Positions 22,865 through 34,524 of a stretch of 64,000 nt of DNA are shown piece after piece (the first letter of the stretch is position 1; each line of letters starts with the position of its first letter). The DNA is from Isoetes taiwanensis. Lineage: Eukaryota; Streptophyta; Lycopodiopsida; Isoetales; Isoetaceae. Below the pieces are notes generated by a model. The model saw nothing but the letters and a program-made list of their open reading frames with translations. It searched no databases and was not told where the DNA came from. The stretch is from the NCBI GenBank assembly GCA_021234155.1, contig JAJEKV010000014.1:9505563-9569562 (forward strand), written 5' to 3'. Position numbers and translations under genes: made by a program.

Positions 22865-24399
22865 GCATAAAATGGCCTCGAGAAGGACAGAGATGCTTAG
22901 TGAAATTAGGCGATCCTCATCAATCAAATATGCGCCTTTATCGAATCCCGAACGACATATGCAAACCGATGATCGAATTAACCGCTTTTTAGCATCATCT
23001 TGAGAAAGAATGTCGGTCCTCAATTATGTGGGAGGTGGCGAGCATGAGTCCGAGTTGGAAGATATGATGAGAAAGAACTTAAAGTCTTGGGTTTGCAATC
23101 CCGAGCGAATTGAGGATGCTACTTAAGTATAAAGTGCCACTTATGAGCCCCTATCTTTGAGGCATACGTGGGGCGATGGGCTAATTCGTGGGCGAAGTGC
23201 AAAGGTCCGACGCAAAGATCACAAGATGGCCATGAGCTTCCTCTCAAAGATGAACAGTGAAGGAGTTAGATAGTCTTATCCATGGTGGGAGCTCTATTGG
23301 TGCGGGGGCTAGATTATCATTACATGCTCATGATAAATGTGTCAATTATTGACAAGATTCCCGTGGATGCTTTGTTGGAGTTGTAAAAAGTGCATTGGTA
23401 GTAAACAAGACCGCCAGATATACCAAATCCAGTTCTTGGGAACCCCGTACTTTAATCAAGATGACTATTATAATCGGCATTGTGTGGAGAGGCCAAGATA
23501 GAGCCGCATCATGGTTGTTGGTCGACAAGTATATCCGTTTCAAGAGCCCAAGTCCAGCATTGGCCACACCCTTTGGACTTGCCCCCCCGAGGTCTTTTGT
23601 GGAGATGAGCCACGGGGACCAATGGTAGTCTTGCCATTCATGAATGGAGGAACCTTTGCGAATTACTTGACCATCTTCCGAGCCAATTCTCTTCTTATAG
23701 GAGATGGTCAAATGCAATGCATAGTGCTCCAAGAAGGGCTGATATGAAGATAAGTGCGAGTGGAAAGCCAAAATGAGACTCGTGTATAAGTACGTCCCAA
23801 AATAGCTCTCTCTTCTTGCGTAGGAGTCTATGCCATCCACGCTCAGGTTGGACACACACAAAGCTCAATTGCAAAAGGGTCAAACTCCATTTTGATGACT
23901 CCCTTACAAATGTGTGGGTGGCTATTGGTGATTGGGACCGGCCCCCCTTTTTTTGCAAGGAGCGAATGCCCAAATTGAAGAGCCGTTATACACTACAAGA
24001 TCGAATCGGTCGCGATATCCTTGGTGGGAGAAGAGAGTTTTTACATCATCATCGATGACCAAGCATCATGGGGGCATGAGATATCGACATATATTCCCCG
24101 GGCTACATTTACGAGATGCTCCTTAATTTTGTCCGTGCAATGCGCTTATGGGGTTGTGTGTTGAGATAAACCCAACCGACCGATACTCTAGCACATTGGA
24201 CATCATCCAACATATGAAGGTCCAAATGATGATGGATAGAGAGCTGGTGCACATGGATCGCCCATCTATTACTCGCGTCATCGATGTGTTCAAAACAGTA
24301 GGGCTTTCTTCTGATATAGTTGTGAGAGAGAGACGACATATGAAGTGTGGTGATCCACTTGAGATGGCTAAGCTACTGTTAAATGCTTGCAAGAAGTGA
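22865..24399 (+). pseudogene. First gene of the CACTA-like element, degenerate and unidentified
   Basis: A 3' splice site (TTTGTAG, ending 22864) precedes ATG at 22872: MASRRTEMLSEIRRSSSI, ending in TGA. Beyond it, protein-like islands in shifting frames read MSVLNYVGGGEHESELED, IQFLGTPYFNQDDYYNRHC, MVVLPFMNGGTFANYLTIF and VEINPTDRYSSTLDIIQHM, ending LLLNACKK with a stop at 24399. I do not recognise a transposase family. It may be a decayed element protein or a captured host sequence. Confidence 0.35.
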
Positions 24400-24544
24400 T
24401 TAAAATAATTTTGTCTTCCTATTTGAGGCTTGTTGCAACAAATAAATGTTTTTTATTCAAAATTACTAATGAAAAAAGTAATTTATTAATCAAAAAAATT
24501 ATTATTAATGGTAAATAAATTATTAATCATAACTTGTAGATAAA

Positions 24545-24850
24545 GTGTCGCTACAGACGTCAAACCCTAGGTTTTGTGTGCTACATCATCAAACCCTAGA
24601 TTGTAAATGCCATGTGGCACAATCTAGGGTTTGATGATGTGGCACACGCAAGCTAGGGTTTGATGACATGGCACTTACTATGATGTGGCAATAGGAAGTC
24701 GCGACGTGACACAACCTAGGGTTTGATGATGTGCCACACGCAATGTAGGGTTTCATGATGTGGCACTAAAAATGCCACGTGGGATAATTTAGGGTTCGGT
24801 GTATGACATGATACATGGCCTGATAATATGGCAACCTAGAGTTCGATATG
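24545..24850. repeat. Array of telo-box-like AAACCCTAG/CTAGGGTTT repeats
   Basis: The core CTAGGGTTTGATGATGTGGC recurs in direct and inverted orientation, with diverged copies and with TGGCACACGC spacers. The array lies between the two genes of the CACTA-like element. The core resembles the plant telo-box (AAACCCTAA) but with G at the end, so it is not telomere repeat. Confidence 0.5.
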
Positions 24851-25273
24851 CACCCCATACATATATACGAGATACTTTTCTAATATAAATAAGAAGATAA
24901 GAATATAAATTTAGGTATTTATTCAAAGACACTTGTTCAAAGCTTTTCTCTCGCTAATTCTCGTTATGTTCAAATTAATATATATAGTCATGGCGGAGGC
25001 TCAATTCTTAGCGGTCTTCCTCATTGTAGCGGTCTTTCTGATGATGCAATATTCGTGGCATTATGCATCTCCCCCTCCGCCCCCGGTCAAGACGGTCAAG
25101 ACTGCAGTAAGTCTGCCGGGGCTCATTGGTGGCACATTTCGTACCATCAAAATACTATTTATCATCTGTATGGTTTGTAAGTATCATTCTATTATTGCAA
25201 CCAATATCATTCATGGTTATCAAATGTTTCTCTCACAATTTCTTTTGATCTAGGTGTGCTATTTTTCTCGGCG

Positions 25274-27368
25274 ATGAATAGAGGTAATCGCAATCGTACG
25301 GAGGATGACGAAGACGAACGTAAGTATTTATATAGTTTTTATTATACGCTTTACCCTCTAATTAGGTATGTGAGTTTATGCATGGAGTTTTAATTTGTTG
25401 TGTAGAGGAAAGGGAAGAGTCTAGAGAAAATAGGAGGAGGACTCCACGAGGTAGGGCCAATCGTGCTGATGTTCCAAGAAGCCAACCTCCACCTGTCACT
25501 ACACCAGCAGGTTTGGGTATTAAGATAGCTTTTATAAAAATAATAAATAAATGAATTGTTTTTTGCATGATATTTGTGCTTCTGCAGCTCCTCCGCCGCT
25601 CCCCGCCTTCCTCGCAAACATGTCTCCCGCCGAGAGAGACCAAATTGCAGCATATTTTGCCTCTTTGACACCAACGCCAGTTAGGCAGCCTCCCGCTCCT
25701 ATTCCCCAACGACATAGTGTTGATTATCGCACTTCACGTTCTCGCGAGAATTTCGAGATCGGTAGACGTAGTATGGACTCCCGTTCTAGGCAAGAGACGA
25801 GAACAGATGTTTCTAGTGCAAGGAACTTGGAGGTAGATTTCAACAGGTAAATATATATCCACTACGTACCAAACATTTTTTTGGTTGCAGCATGTTAAAG
25901 ATGCTCATTCTCTCATTACTTCCCAGGTCAAGAAGTAGTGGAGCAACGGACTCACAACGTTCAAGATCGCGACGATCATCACAGGGTTCGGGATCCCAAG
26001 AACGTCGTGAATCGCCTGACTTGGAGAGGTCCGGATCCCGACGACATCGTGTCACTGAAGAAGAGCGTCCATTTCGCTTTGTTTTAGACACGTAAGTCTG
26101 CGGGTGATTTGGCCCCGAATATACCCGACTATCATATTAATAATAATTTTTTGATGTAAGTTATGTGAACATATTATTTAAGATATCAACCTTAAATATT
26201 AGTACTTTGTCATCTAAATTTATTGTTTTGTTCATTCTCTTCACTTAGAATACATTGTAAAGTGCTCAAAAGTTTCCTTTCGGGACGGGATATGTATATT
26301 GACGGTAGACATAAACACGCTTTTATATACCCACCATTTATGCTTCAGGGACGCTCTTCCTAAGAAGGATGATGAGGGAAGTGTCTTTTATACTACACTG
26401 AGGGACGCGATCACAAATAATATCTCTCGTTTATGGCCTCCCCGCGGTATAGGGGAGTGGCCTGGCGCTTATGACCAACGCGAAATAGAGAGCGTCAAAA
26501 ATAAAATGAAACAGAGTTTCCCAGAGATAGAAAAAGCAAAGAAGTTTAACTGGAAGAAGCTCACTTCGATGATGGACGAGCTTCTACGAAAAAGGAGGTA
26601 CATGACCTAGTCATAGTCTTGTTTTTATTATTTTGATATTGCGTTGATCTATCGATTTATGTCAAAGGCAAATAGTGGTCAAGGAACCGCGGACTTTTGC
26701 GAAAAAAGTTGGAGGCGATTGGTCAAAAGTCCCTAAACCACTTAATCTCCACAAGGAAGATATCAAGGTATTTCTTATTTTTTTTGTCATTCGTTCACTT
26801 TAACTTGTGATAATGTTGTGTGCCTTGCAATCAGATTGCATTCGAACGTGCAAAGGATCCAGAAGCCAAACATAGAGCTCGGACCGACAAAGCAACTAAA
26901 AGTGACCGAAAGCCGTCTCATTTGGGCTCCAGCGGTCGGAAAGGGTTTCACCATAGATTCGTAAGAGCTATATTAGTTCACATTAATTTTAATAAGAACT
27001 TTAAATGTCACTAGCTAATACTCGTTATATTGTCATAGACCTATCTATACGGGTTTCCCCCTAGCAAGCAGCACGTAAAAATAGCCACGGGCGTGGAGCC
27101 GCTTATATCTGTATCAACAACAGCTATAATGAAGAGGGAACTGTCCCACTTCACGGGAATGCGGGGGTGCGTTGTAGAAAATTATTATAATTCTATGAAC
27201 TACATTAATGCCATATTCTTTTGGTTTTTATAGGAAGCAGTGGCGGATATGAATCAAGCCCTAGACCAGGATCGCGGGGTCGGCGAGAGATCTGCAAACT
27301 TTGGTGGAGGGCCATCCAATCGCAACCCCAAATCGGATGACTACTCCACTGAATCTGACAGAGATTAG
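25274..27368 (+). CDS. CACTA second gene, TNPA/Transposase_24-like, multi-exon
   Basis: Starts MNRGNRNRTEDDEDE (25274-25319), donor GTAAGT; exon 2 from 25406 (EREESRENRRRTPRGRANR); exon 3 from about 25588 (APPPLPAFLANMSPAERDQI); exon 4 from about 25928, rich in RS dipeptides (SQRSRSRRSSQGSGS); then exons with GSVFYTTLRDAITNNISRLW, EKAKKFNWKKL, VKEPRTFAKKVGGDWSKVPK, FERAKDPEAKHRARTDKATK, FPPSKQHVKIATGVEPLIS and AVADMNQALDQDRGVGERSA, stop at 27366-27368. Intron borders mostly fit consensus. The basic lysine-rich part with the F-A-K pattern resembles Transposase_24 proteins of CACTA elements. It probably binds DNA at the subterminal palindromes; this is inference. Exon borders are approximate. 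Confidence 0.5.
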
Positions 27369-27402
27369 CTCTAGGCTAAAAGGGTGGATACTCCCCTTAA
27401 CG

Positions 27403-27592
27403 AGTCTTTTGTGATTATTTAAAAATATAAATACAATTCACTTTTGTGATTATTTAAAAATATAAATATAAAAATACTTTTGTGATTATTTAAAAATATA
27501 AATATAAAAATACCTTTGTGATTATTTAAAAATATAAATATAAAAATACTTTTGTGATTATTTAAAAATATAAATATAAAAATATAAATGCC
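27403..27592 (+). repeat. Five-copy 36-bp tandem repeat
   Basis: Units of TTTTGTGATTATTTAAAAAT plus AT-rich sequence, about 36 bases long. Copies 2-4 are nearly identical. It lies just after the stop codon of the second CACTA gene, in its 3' region. Confidence 0.8.
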
Positions 27593-27683
27593 CTTTTGCT
27601 CCTTGTACATCATATTGTAATAATTATCTAAGCCAAAAGGGTTTTTTTTATTTTTTTTATTTTTTTTTTATTTTTTTCCCTGC

Positions 27684-28190
27684 ACGTCGCATGCGACGTA
27701 TCCACGTGGCTTTTTTATTGCCACGTGGCTTTTCTAAGCACACGCGGATTTTCAATTTTTTTTTCAAATATTCCACGTGTTTATTCCACGTGTCACGTCG
27801 CATGCGACGTATACACGTGGCTTTTACGGCACGCGTGGATTTTGTTGATGTTCCGCGTGTATATTCCACGTGTATATTCCACGTGTCACGTCGCATGCGA
27901 CGTATACACGTGGCTTTTACGGCACTTGTGGATTTTGTTGATGTTCCGCGTGTATATTCCACGTGTATATTCCACGTGTATAATCCACGCGGTCACGCCG
28001 CATGCGCGACGCCCGAGTCACGCCCGGCGTCGCGTCAGAAACACGCCGTCTGGCGCGACGTCGATCGCGACGCGACGCCGCATGCGACGATGGTTCCCTA
28101 GCGACGCTCAGGCGACGCCTCGTGTCACGTCGTCAGACGTCGCATAGACGTGACCTAGACGTCGCTATAGACGTCGCTAAATGACCTTTT
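27684..28190. repeat. CACTA right subterminal region with G-box clusters
   Basis: Besides the palindromes, a unit of about 93 bases is tandemly repeated (from 27795 and from 27888), each with several CACGTG cores (CCACGTGT, ACACGTGG). CACGTG is the plant G-box/ABRE core bound by bZIP and bHLH proteins. The outermost 180 bases are rich in GACGTCG and TGACG. Confidence 0.6.
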
Positions 28191-28200
28191 TCCTGTTGTG

Positions 28201-29217
28201 CTCTTCGGCTATCGTATTCGAGTACGTTTAATAGCTGCCAGGGTCTTACCCTAGATCATATCGTCATTGATCTTTGTACAAATGTATTTTCACATGGTCA
28301 ATTGTACACGGCCTTCACTCGTGTCCGAAATAGGGAAGATGTGTTAATACTTCTATCCCCATAAAACACGACAAAATCTATTGTGAACATTTTGTATAAG
28401 GAACTTCTCTTATGAGCAGGTATGTTCTTCTCTTTTTGTTGATCAACAATTTACTACACTGAGATTTATATTATGTACATTATCCAAAAGTGAAAAATGA
28501 TAGATGAACCAACCATTTTATTCGAAATTACAATACATTAAGATACATTCACTACATCATTTTGATTTATAAATCGTGACAAAAACATAGTCAACTTCAT
28601 TTACGTATCAATCATCTATGTTTAGCATGTGTTATGTCTGCTCGTGTCAAAAGGAGAGAAGAAAAATGAAAGATCTCATAGTATATACAAGAGATATTGT
28701 GCTGCCTAATTATCGCATGATTCCTCTTACTCAAATTTCTTAGAAAAAAGCAAAAGAATCCCTATCGCATTATAACATTAACTTACTGGTTAGACTATTG
28801 GTTAGGGGTGCCCCCAAGCCGTACTCATCGTCCTCTCTCCAAAGAGTACAACACCACATGCTGCCAACATCGTCTAGAAAAAGGTCCTCTGCTTAGAAGG
28901 TACACTTTCTCCACATATCCATGCTCTTCATTTTTTATTTTGACAGAGAGCATGCCCACAACCATTATAAATGAAGGGTATGCTTTCCTCAACCCTTTTC
29001 CATGCCGGAGTATCATATATAAAGGGCTGGAGTTCAAACAAAGTAAGTCTCTATGGTAATGTGCATCTGTGAAACCCCCCAAAAAAAAAAAAAAAACAAC
29101 ACTCTTTCTCTTTCCAGCCCATATGATAGATGGCTTGCTATTCAATTACCATAAGATTTCTGGCATCCATTTTTTATAAAATTGAAAGAAAAAACAAATG
29201 AAAAATGAAACGATGTC
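28201..29217. other. No recognisable gene
   Basis: AT-rich sequence right of the CACTA-like element. At 28790-28840 TACTGGTTAGACTATTGG with GGTGCCCCC resembles the start of the tRNA-like repeats at 29.2 kb. Confidence 0.4.
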
Positions 29218-29690
29218 CATTGCGTTGGTGGCCTAGTGGTCAAGCCATTGGTTATGGCAGCCCCCATCCAGGCTCAAAACCCACTGACAATCATTGGGTG
29301 GTGAAGATAGAGAAAAAAAAGGGAGAGAGACATATAGAGAAAGAAGGGAATGAACTTCGGATAAGATATCCATCGCGGTGATAGTTTACTAGTCAAGCCA
29401 TTGGTTATGCCCCTCCCCCCACATCCAGGCCTAAAACCCACTGATTGTCATCGGATGATAAAAAAAATGAGAGACGAAAAAGATGTCTATCGCAGTGATA
29501 GTCTAGTGGTCAAGCCATTGATTATGGGCAGCCCCCACCCAGGCCCAAAACCCACTGACTGTCATCGGATGATAAAAAGAAAAAGAACGAAAATTAAGGA
29601 GGAATATAAATCCATCGCAGTTTATTAGCGTATGGTCGTCGATTATAGCACTCATCTATCCTACGGGCATAAAAATACATGGCAATAGTG
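29218..29690. repeat. tRNA-like (SINE-type) repeats, three diverged copies
   Basis: Three units start near 29222, 29368 and 29488: GGTGGCCTAGTGGTCAAGCC (an A-box-like core), a CAGCCCCC segment, then CCAGGCYCAAAACCCACTG (a degenerate B box). Downstream, 29680-29707 reads GCAGG-TTCAACT-CCTGC, a clean T-arm-like stem-loop. No complete tRNA cloverleaf is present. Confidence 0.4.
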
Positions 29691-32600
29691 CAGGTTCAAC
29701 TCCTGCATATTTTCAAGCTATGTTCTCAAATTGTTACATGATCTAAGCATTCGTAGCATATAAGTGAAGATAAGAGGATTGAGAAGAGAAATGTTCACGG
29801 TGGCCAAGGATGCCGCGATAAATTTCTTGTAACATTTAAACTTGTTTCTTGGAAAAATGAGTTCTATGTTTCGGTTGTTCTTTGGGTTTAATTTAGGTTT
29901 AAGTTTAGGGCCTTGTATCTTGCTTTCCAAGGTCTCAAAAAGCGCAGCCTAGATATGTTGCTGCGTGGTCGCTTATTTCATTATACTTTCGGTGGTAGGT
30001 CCTGGGTCTTGCACCATCAATTCCTTATTTTTTCGGTGCATAGGTCGTTTTAGGATGCTTTGCTTGGGCCTTGTTGCTTGGAGCTTTTCAAGTTGTTGAT
30101 CATAGAGGTTAAGACTTTTATTGCTTGGTGTATTTTGTGTGCTTCTTGCTTGAGCCAAATGTTGACCCTCAACCTGGATTCAAAGGTCAACCACAATAAG
30201 CCAACTTGAGTAGGGACCCAAGTTGGGGTTAGGACCTCCAGATCACTTAAGATGATCAGTCTATGCAAGATAGATCTAGCAAAAAAGCCAAAAACTCAAA
30301 GTTTCATACCTTTCCCATTTCCAGAATATGGAACCTTGATTCAAATTGGTACAACAATCGATAATGGATTGAATTTTTGGGTCAGATGATTTAGACTGGT
30401 ACAAAAAAGTTGTAGGAGTCCAATGGGGAAATCCCTGGCCAAGTCAGATCATAATCCTGAGAGATATTCGAGCTTAAAGTAGGGTCAAAAATTGGTCAAT
30501 GGCAGTCAAACTGGAAAACAGTGATCATGGAACTAGAGTTTCTGACCACTTTTTTGGAAAATTTCCAAGCCAATATATCACAAGGGTAGCAAGGTGTGTG
30601 GGCATGAGGTCAGATCTTCATTTGGATACTCAAAGGTATTTTTGCATTCAGATTTGGCAAAATACAGTCAATAATACTCAAAACAGAGTGCAGATTTTTC
30701 TAACTCGAGTTGTAAAGGGTATTTTTTGGTTTTTTCAAAGCATATGGGTCTCAGACGTCTCAAGGATTGGTGGCAACTAAACCAAAAACAATTAAAGACA
30801 TAGGGGAATTTTCTGTAAGTTTTTTTGAAAGACAAAATTGTTAAGGATCATATCAGAAAGAATTTCTTCAACTTGACATCAAATTTTCATTGATATGGAG
30901 GTAAATCAACCACAACAGTAATGAATAATAGTACTTCAATACTTCAAATGCTGGAAAATATCAATCACAGATCATCAAATAATTTTTGAAGATAAAATCA
31001 ACCAAATCTCTTTGGATCTGATCAAGGAGTACTCAGAGACTTCAAGAATCCTTCAGGTCATGCTTAACATTGATCAATGTCAGATTTGAACGCTTCTGGG
31101 CCTTCAAAAATTGTCTGTGTACGTTTGTTCCTGTATATAGGTTTGATTTTGAGATTCCCGGGGTTACAGACCATATTTTTGGGCTTAATGTGTTGCCTAG
31201 ATATAGGAATCCAATAATAGTCATGTTACAGAGCTTAAGGATCCAATTCCGGCGGGATATAAGCTGATTCCCAAGTTCTAGGGTTAGAGGCCGTATTTTT
31301 CGCCAAAACTCGCGATACGGTTCGTGTATTTTGGTGCGTCTATGCCCGAATATGCCCGTATTTTGGACCTTTAGAAATTTTGGCCATGGTCCTTTAGAGG
31401 TATTATAAATTTATGATGGAAATCTAGCAAGCTTTGGACCATGGGGGAGTGTAGCCATGTGATCCTTCAATTTTGAAGCTGATTTGGGGCTATAGTAGGT
31501 GGCACAAATACCTAGGCAATGGTTATCATGGGGTAGGAGGAAGAAAACAAGTGATGGTCATGAAGGTGAAAGAATATGGAGTAAGAAAGAATAGAATAAT
31601 GGAAACTCAAAAGGATGTGCATGGGTGATGATAGAAAAATAACTTAATGGTAATATTATGAAAGGAAAAGGAGAATGTGGGTAGAGAAATATTTGAGATG
31701 ACCAACTTGGCAAATATGGTAAAGAAGTGAGCACAGTGGTCAAATAAAGGCAATTGGAATTAAGACATGAATATAGAGGTGGGAAAGAAAGAGGGAACCT
31801 AGGATTTGGTGCCATGTGTACAGGAATCTTCCAGAATTCTTAACTTCCAAACCTCAAAAAGATGTCTTCCAAACTTCATAACCCAGATTCTTCTAGAGTA
31901 TATTCTTGACTAAGCATTTGACCCCAAATAAAATACCTCTTGTGAACTTTTAACTTGAGCTCTTGTTGACCTAGAAGGTAAACATCCTTTGACCTCCATA
32001 TCAATGTTGAATACCAAGATCTTCCAAACTTTGACCTAGTCTTTCAAAATGACTTGACCTAGCTTGAATGCATAGACCACTATTAGCATGTTGCCCTTTG
32101 GGGGCAACACCAAGGTAGTTGTGGAATAGGTTAGATTGTAAGATGTGTTGTTTTTGATGTTTCTGGAGGAAGTTATTTGCAATCAAAAGTCCCATTCTAA
32201 TCTAGTGCTCAATCTAGGGGAGTAAAATACAAGAACCTCATGTTATAATTAGGTAGTGCAGAGTCATATATCTTGGTTGTGCCAGCATGGAATAAAACGA
32301 GAGTAATGCTATGGTTAGAGATTCCCACTAAGCATAATACTTGGATTTTCTCAATGCTATGGCATATTCTCATTGCATCTTAATACGGAGCAATGTGCTG
32401 AATTGTTATTTGACTCCAATGTTCAAGCTAGATTTCTAAATCTCATGCTCATTATAAGACTTGGAGGTTCTTAATATGAGCTTGATGCATAAATCTAACC
32501 TATACAAAGTGTGTACAATTGTTGAAACATGGGAGTTCCCCATGTTCTTCAAGACTAGTTGTTTTCATATAGTCATAAAACTATACCCTACACCTTAACA

Positions 32601-33479
32601 TGGACACAATCGAACATATCAGAAAAGAAGAACTCGAAGAACCACAAAAGGAATCTGAAAAGCCGACCAAGGGCACCAGCTAACCACAAACCTAAAACAT
32701 GCCACCACCAACTAATCAAATTAAGAACAATGCACCTGAGGAACTTATCCACCTTTCAAACCCTACCAACCTCAAACTGGAAGGGATGGAGACCAAACAA
32801 GGATCGACCATTCAAAATAGGCATAATGAACCCAGGGAGACAGTAAACAGACCCCTAGTATGTTTGAAGGTTTGCATGGCATTGCTATGCAACCAACGTT
32901 TAGTCTCGAGTTATAGCCAATCACGTCTTCATTCTTTTATTTCTTTATAGTTGTAACAAGATACAGTAAAGCAGGACGGATACAAGATCTCAAAAGCAAC
33001 ACAATTAACAAAGTGTAGTAATCTATATTATTTTCTTAAATGCCACGTTGTTGCTACATGCAAAGAAACCTTAGTAATACTTGCATTCATTGTATTTATC
33101 TTAGCTTTCATTAACTGATATCAACATATATGCGAATGAGAATTATTGGTCTCTGCAATATTTTGAGCTTTAGCAAAACTTACATTAAACAACTCAAGGG
33201 ATTTGAATCCTAGTATTTCCATTTCACTTAAACATATAACTTCTCATCCAAACAAAATAGCTTGAAGCTCTCTTGCAACTCAGACATAAATGTAGACACC
33301 AAATTGTTGCCATTACTATTATGGAATTGAAGCACAATAATAGTCAACCATTATTATGCTGTCCTTCAAAAAAAAAACTTTTCCATGTAACTGTAACAAA
33401 GATCTAAACATAGAACTTGATTTTAATAAATGCTCATTTTCAGTTTCTATCCTTTATTTTATTTATCATTGAATATTTA
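29691..33479. other. No recognisable gene; retroelement debris likely
   Basis: AT-rich sequence without domains I can name. A short ATGCTGTCCTTC plus A run at 33357-33378 matches the 3' ends of the L1-type LINEs at 51.99 and 54.2 kb, so a LINE end is probably present there. Confidence 0.4.
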
Positions 33480-34520
33480 TTTACGAGAGATGGCTAGAGA
33501 TTCGGCACAACTTTGCTGCAAGCCATAGATAACTCCACCATATGAGCCCAAAAGATCCTTTTTTTTCAATTTGTTAAAAGCACAGGCAGTGACTAAGCTA
33601 TCAAATCCTGCATTATGGGAAGGACCACCTTTCTGAACCCCCAAGTTTGAGCCACATTACTTAAGCTTCCATAGATATGACACCTAAACTTGGTCATATA
33701 CTTCACATCATATCTCTAGGGAAAATACAGATCCATGAGCACAAAGAAGTCATCTTGTGAGTCTGGCAAATCTTGGCAAGAAAAAAGCTTGAGCAAGTAT
33801 GCAATGTCGTATGCGCCACTGAAAGTGATCCAGTTGAGGCTCCTATTGAAAAGAAACATGTGCTTGTAAACGAATAGAATAGAATAGAATATGATTTTAT
33901 CGTCCACGGAGACCAACTGGCCTATGGGACCCAAGTACAAAGAGAGAGCAGCAGGCGTATCACTACCAGGATTAAAAAACCCCCGCCCCGAAGGGTTTTC
34001 GGGGGAAAAACCTTAGTAGCAATAAGGATGCTGACATACTGCACAGTTATATACATAATCACAAGTACAGCTGAGGTTAATGTCGGACAGGGGGGCATAA
34101 CTGAGTCTGCGTATCCATTACCTCCCGGAGGTACGATCCCAACAAGCCTACAGAGGCCGTGCTCAGTAGCTCATGCAAGGCCTGATGGGGCACAACTAAC
34201 CGAGCATACCGAGCCCGGATATGCTCGTACGTTGGACAGGCCTGGAGGGCGTGACTTTCATCCTCAATGGCGCCCTGTTGACAGCACTGACAGACTCTGT
34301 CCTCACGCGGCTCCCGAATCCATCTCCCTGTCTCAATGCGGAGGTGGTGTGCACCTGTGCGAATGTAAAAGAGGAGCCTAACAAAGTCATCATGTAATAT
34401 GCCATATAGTTGAAGATCATCAAAGTTGACGCCATTTTGGCATAGAAAATCAATGGTGTCTTCGGAATAGTCATCCACATCCAAATCAAACTGAAAGTTG
34501 AATTCCCAGAAATAGGGAGG
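33480..34520 (-). pseudogene. CAF1 (CCR4-associated deadenylase) pseudogene, split by a LINE
   Basis: CAF1/POP2 is the DEDD 3'-5' exonuclease of the CCR4-NOT complex that shortens mRNA poly(A). The first part (34520-34366, minus) reads FWEFNFQFDLDVDDYSED, IDFLCQNGVNFDDL and GILHDDFVRLLF; the second (33870-33480) reads SLNWITFSGAYDIAYLLKLF, LPDSQDDFFVLMDLYFP, a stop, then DVKYMTKF, and in shifted frames NAGFDSLVTACAFNKLKKK. These match the order in CAF1. The N-terminal third with the first acidic catalytic motif is absent. A LINE fragment (33871-34365) sits between the halves with a possible TTTACA duplication. The stop and frameshifts show it is dead. Confidence 0.75.
33871..34365 (-). mobile_element. 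LINE B, 5'-truncated, inserted in the CAF1 pseudogene
   Basis: Holds only the last part of the LINE ORF (IRTGAHHLRIETGRW, CQCCQQGAIEDESHALQACP), the structured 3' module (33958-34024), GGTCTCCGTGGACGATAAAA and a short ATTCT tail. Truncation at the 5' side and the microsatellite tail fit target-primed reverse transcription. Confidence 0.8.
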
Positions 34521-34524
34521 GAAG

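Larger units (their letters stand above)
20673..28200 (+). mobile_element. CACTA-like DNA transposon, 7.5 kb
   Basis: The right end, read inward, is CACAACAGGAAAAAGGTCAT followed by TTTAGCGACGTC, typical of plant CACTA (En/Spm) termini. The left end reads GCTATAACAAAATACGTCGC, with the initial CAC apparently mutated. Both ends carry the 16-base palindrome ACGTCGCATGCGACGT: 20696, 20740 and 20756 at left; 27684, 27795 and 27888 at right, plus degenerate copies near 27996 and 28075. Such subterminal repeats bind TNPA-type proteins in known CACTA elements. Inside are a spliced leader, a degenerate first gene and a multi-exon second gene. A TNPD-type transposase was not recognised and no clear 3-bp target duplication was found. 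Confidence 0.6.

Noticed and set aside
23346-23861. 171-codon minus-strand ORF
   Set aside because: The plus strand of the same interval has the more protein-like peptides and belongs to the CACTA gene order. The minus frame is probably its antisense shadow.
24545-24850. Interstitial telomere repeat
   Set aside because: The core is AAACCCTAG within longer units containing TGGCAC spacers, not tandem TTTAGGG.
25362-25715. Minus-strand ORF of 117 codons
   Set aside because: It is antisense to spliced plus-strand exons with good donor and acceptor sites.
27403-27592. CRISPR-like array of direct repeats
   Set aside because: The repeats are contiguous AT-rich units without unique spacers, in a plant transposon 3' region.
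27657-28147. Several long overlapping ORFs in both strands near the CACTA right end
   Set aside because: They are repetitive peptides produced by tandem G-box/palindrome units, not a gene.
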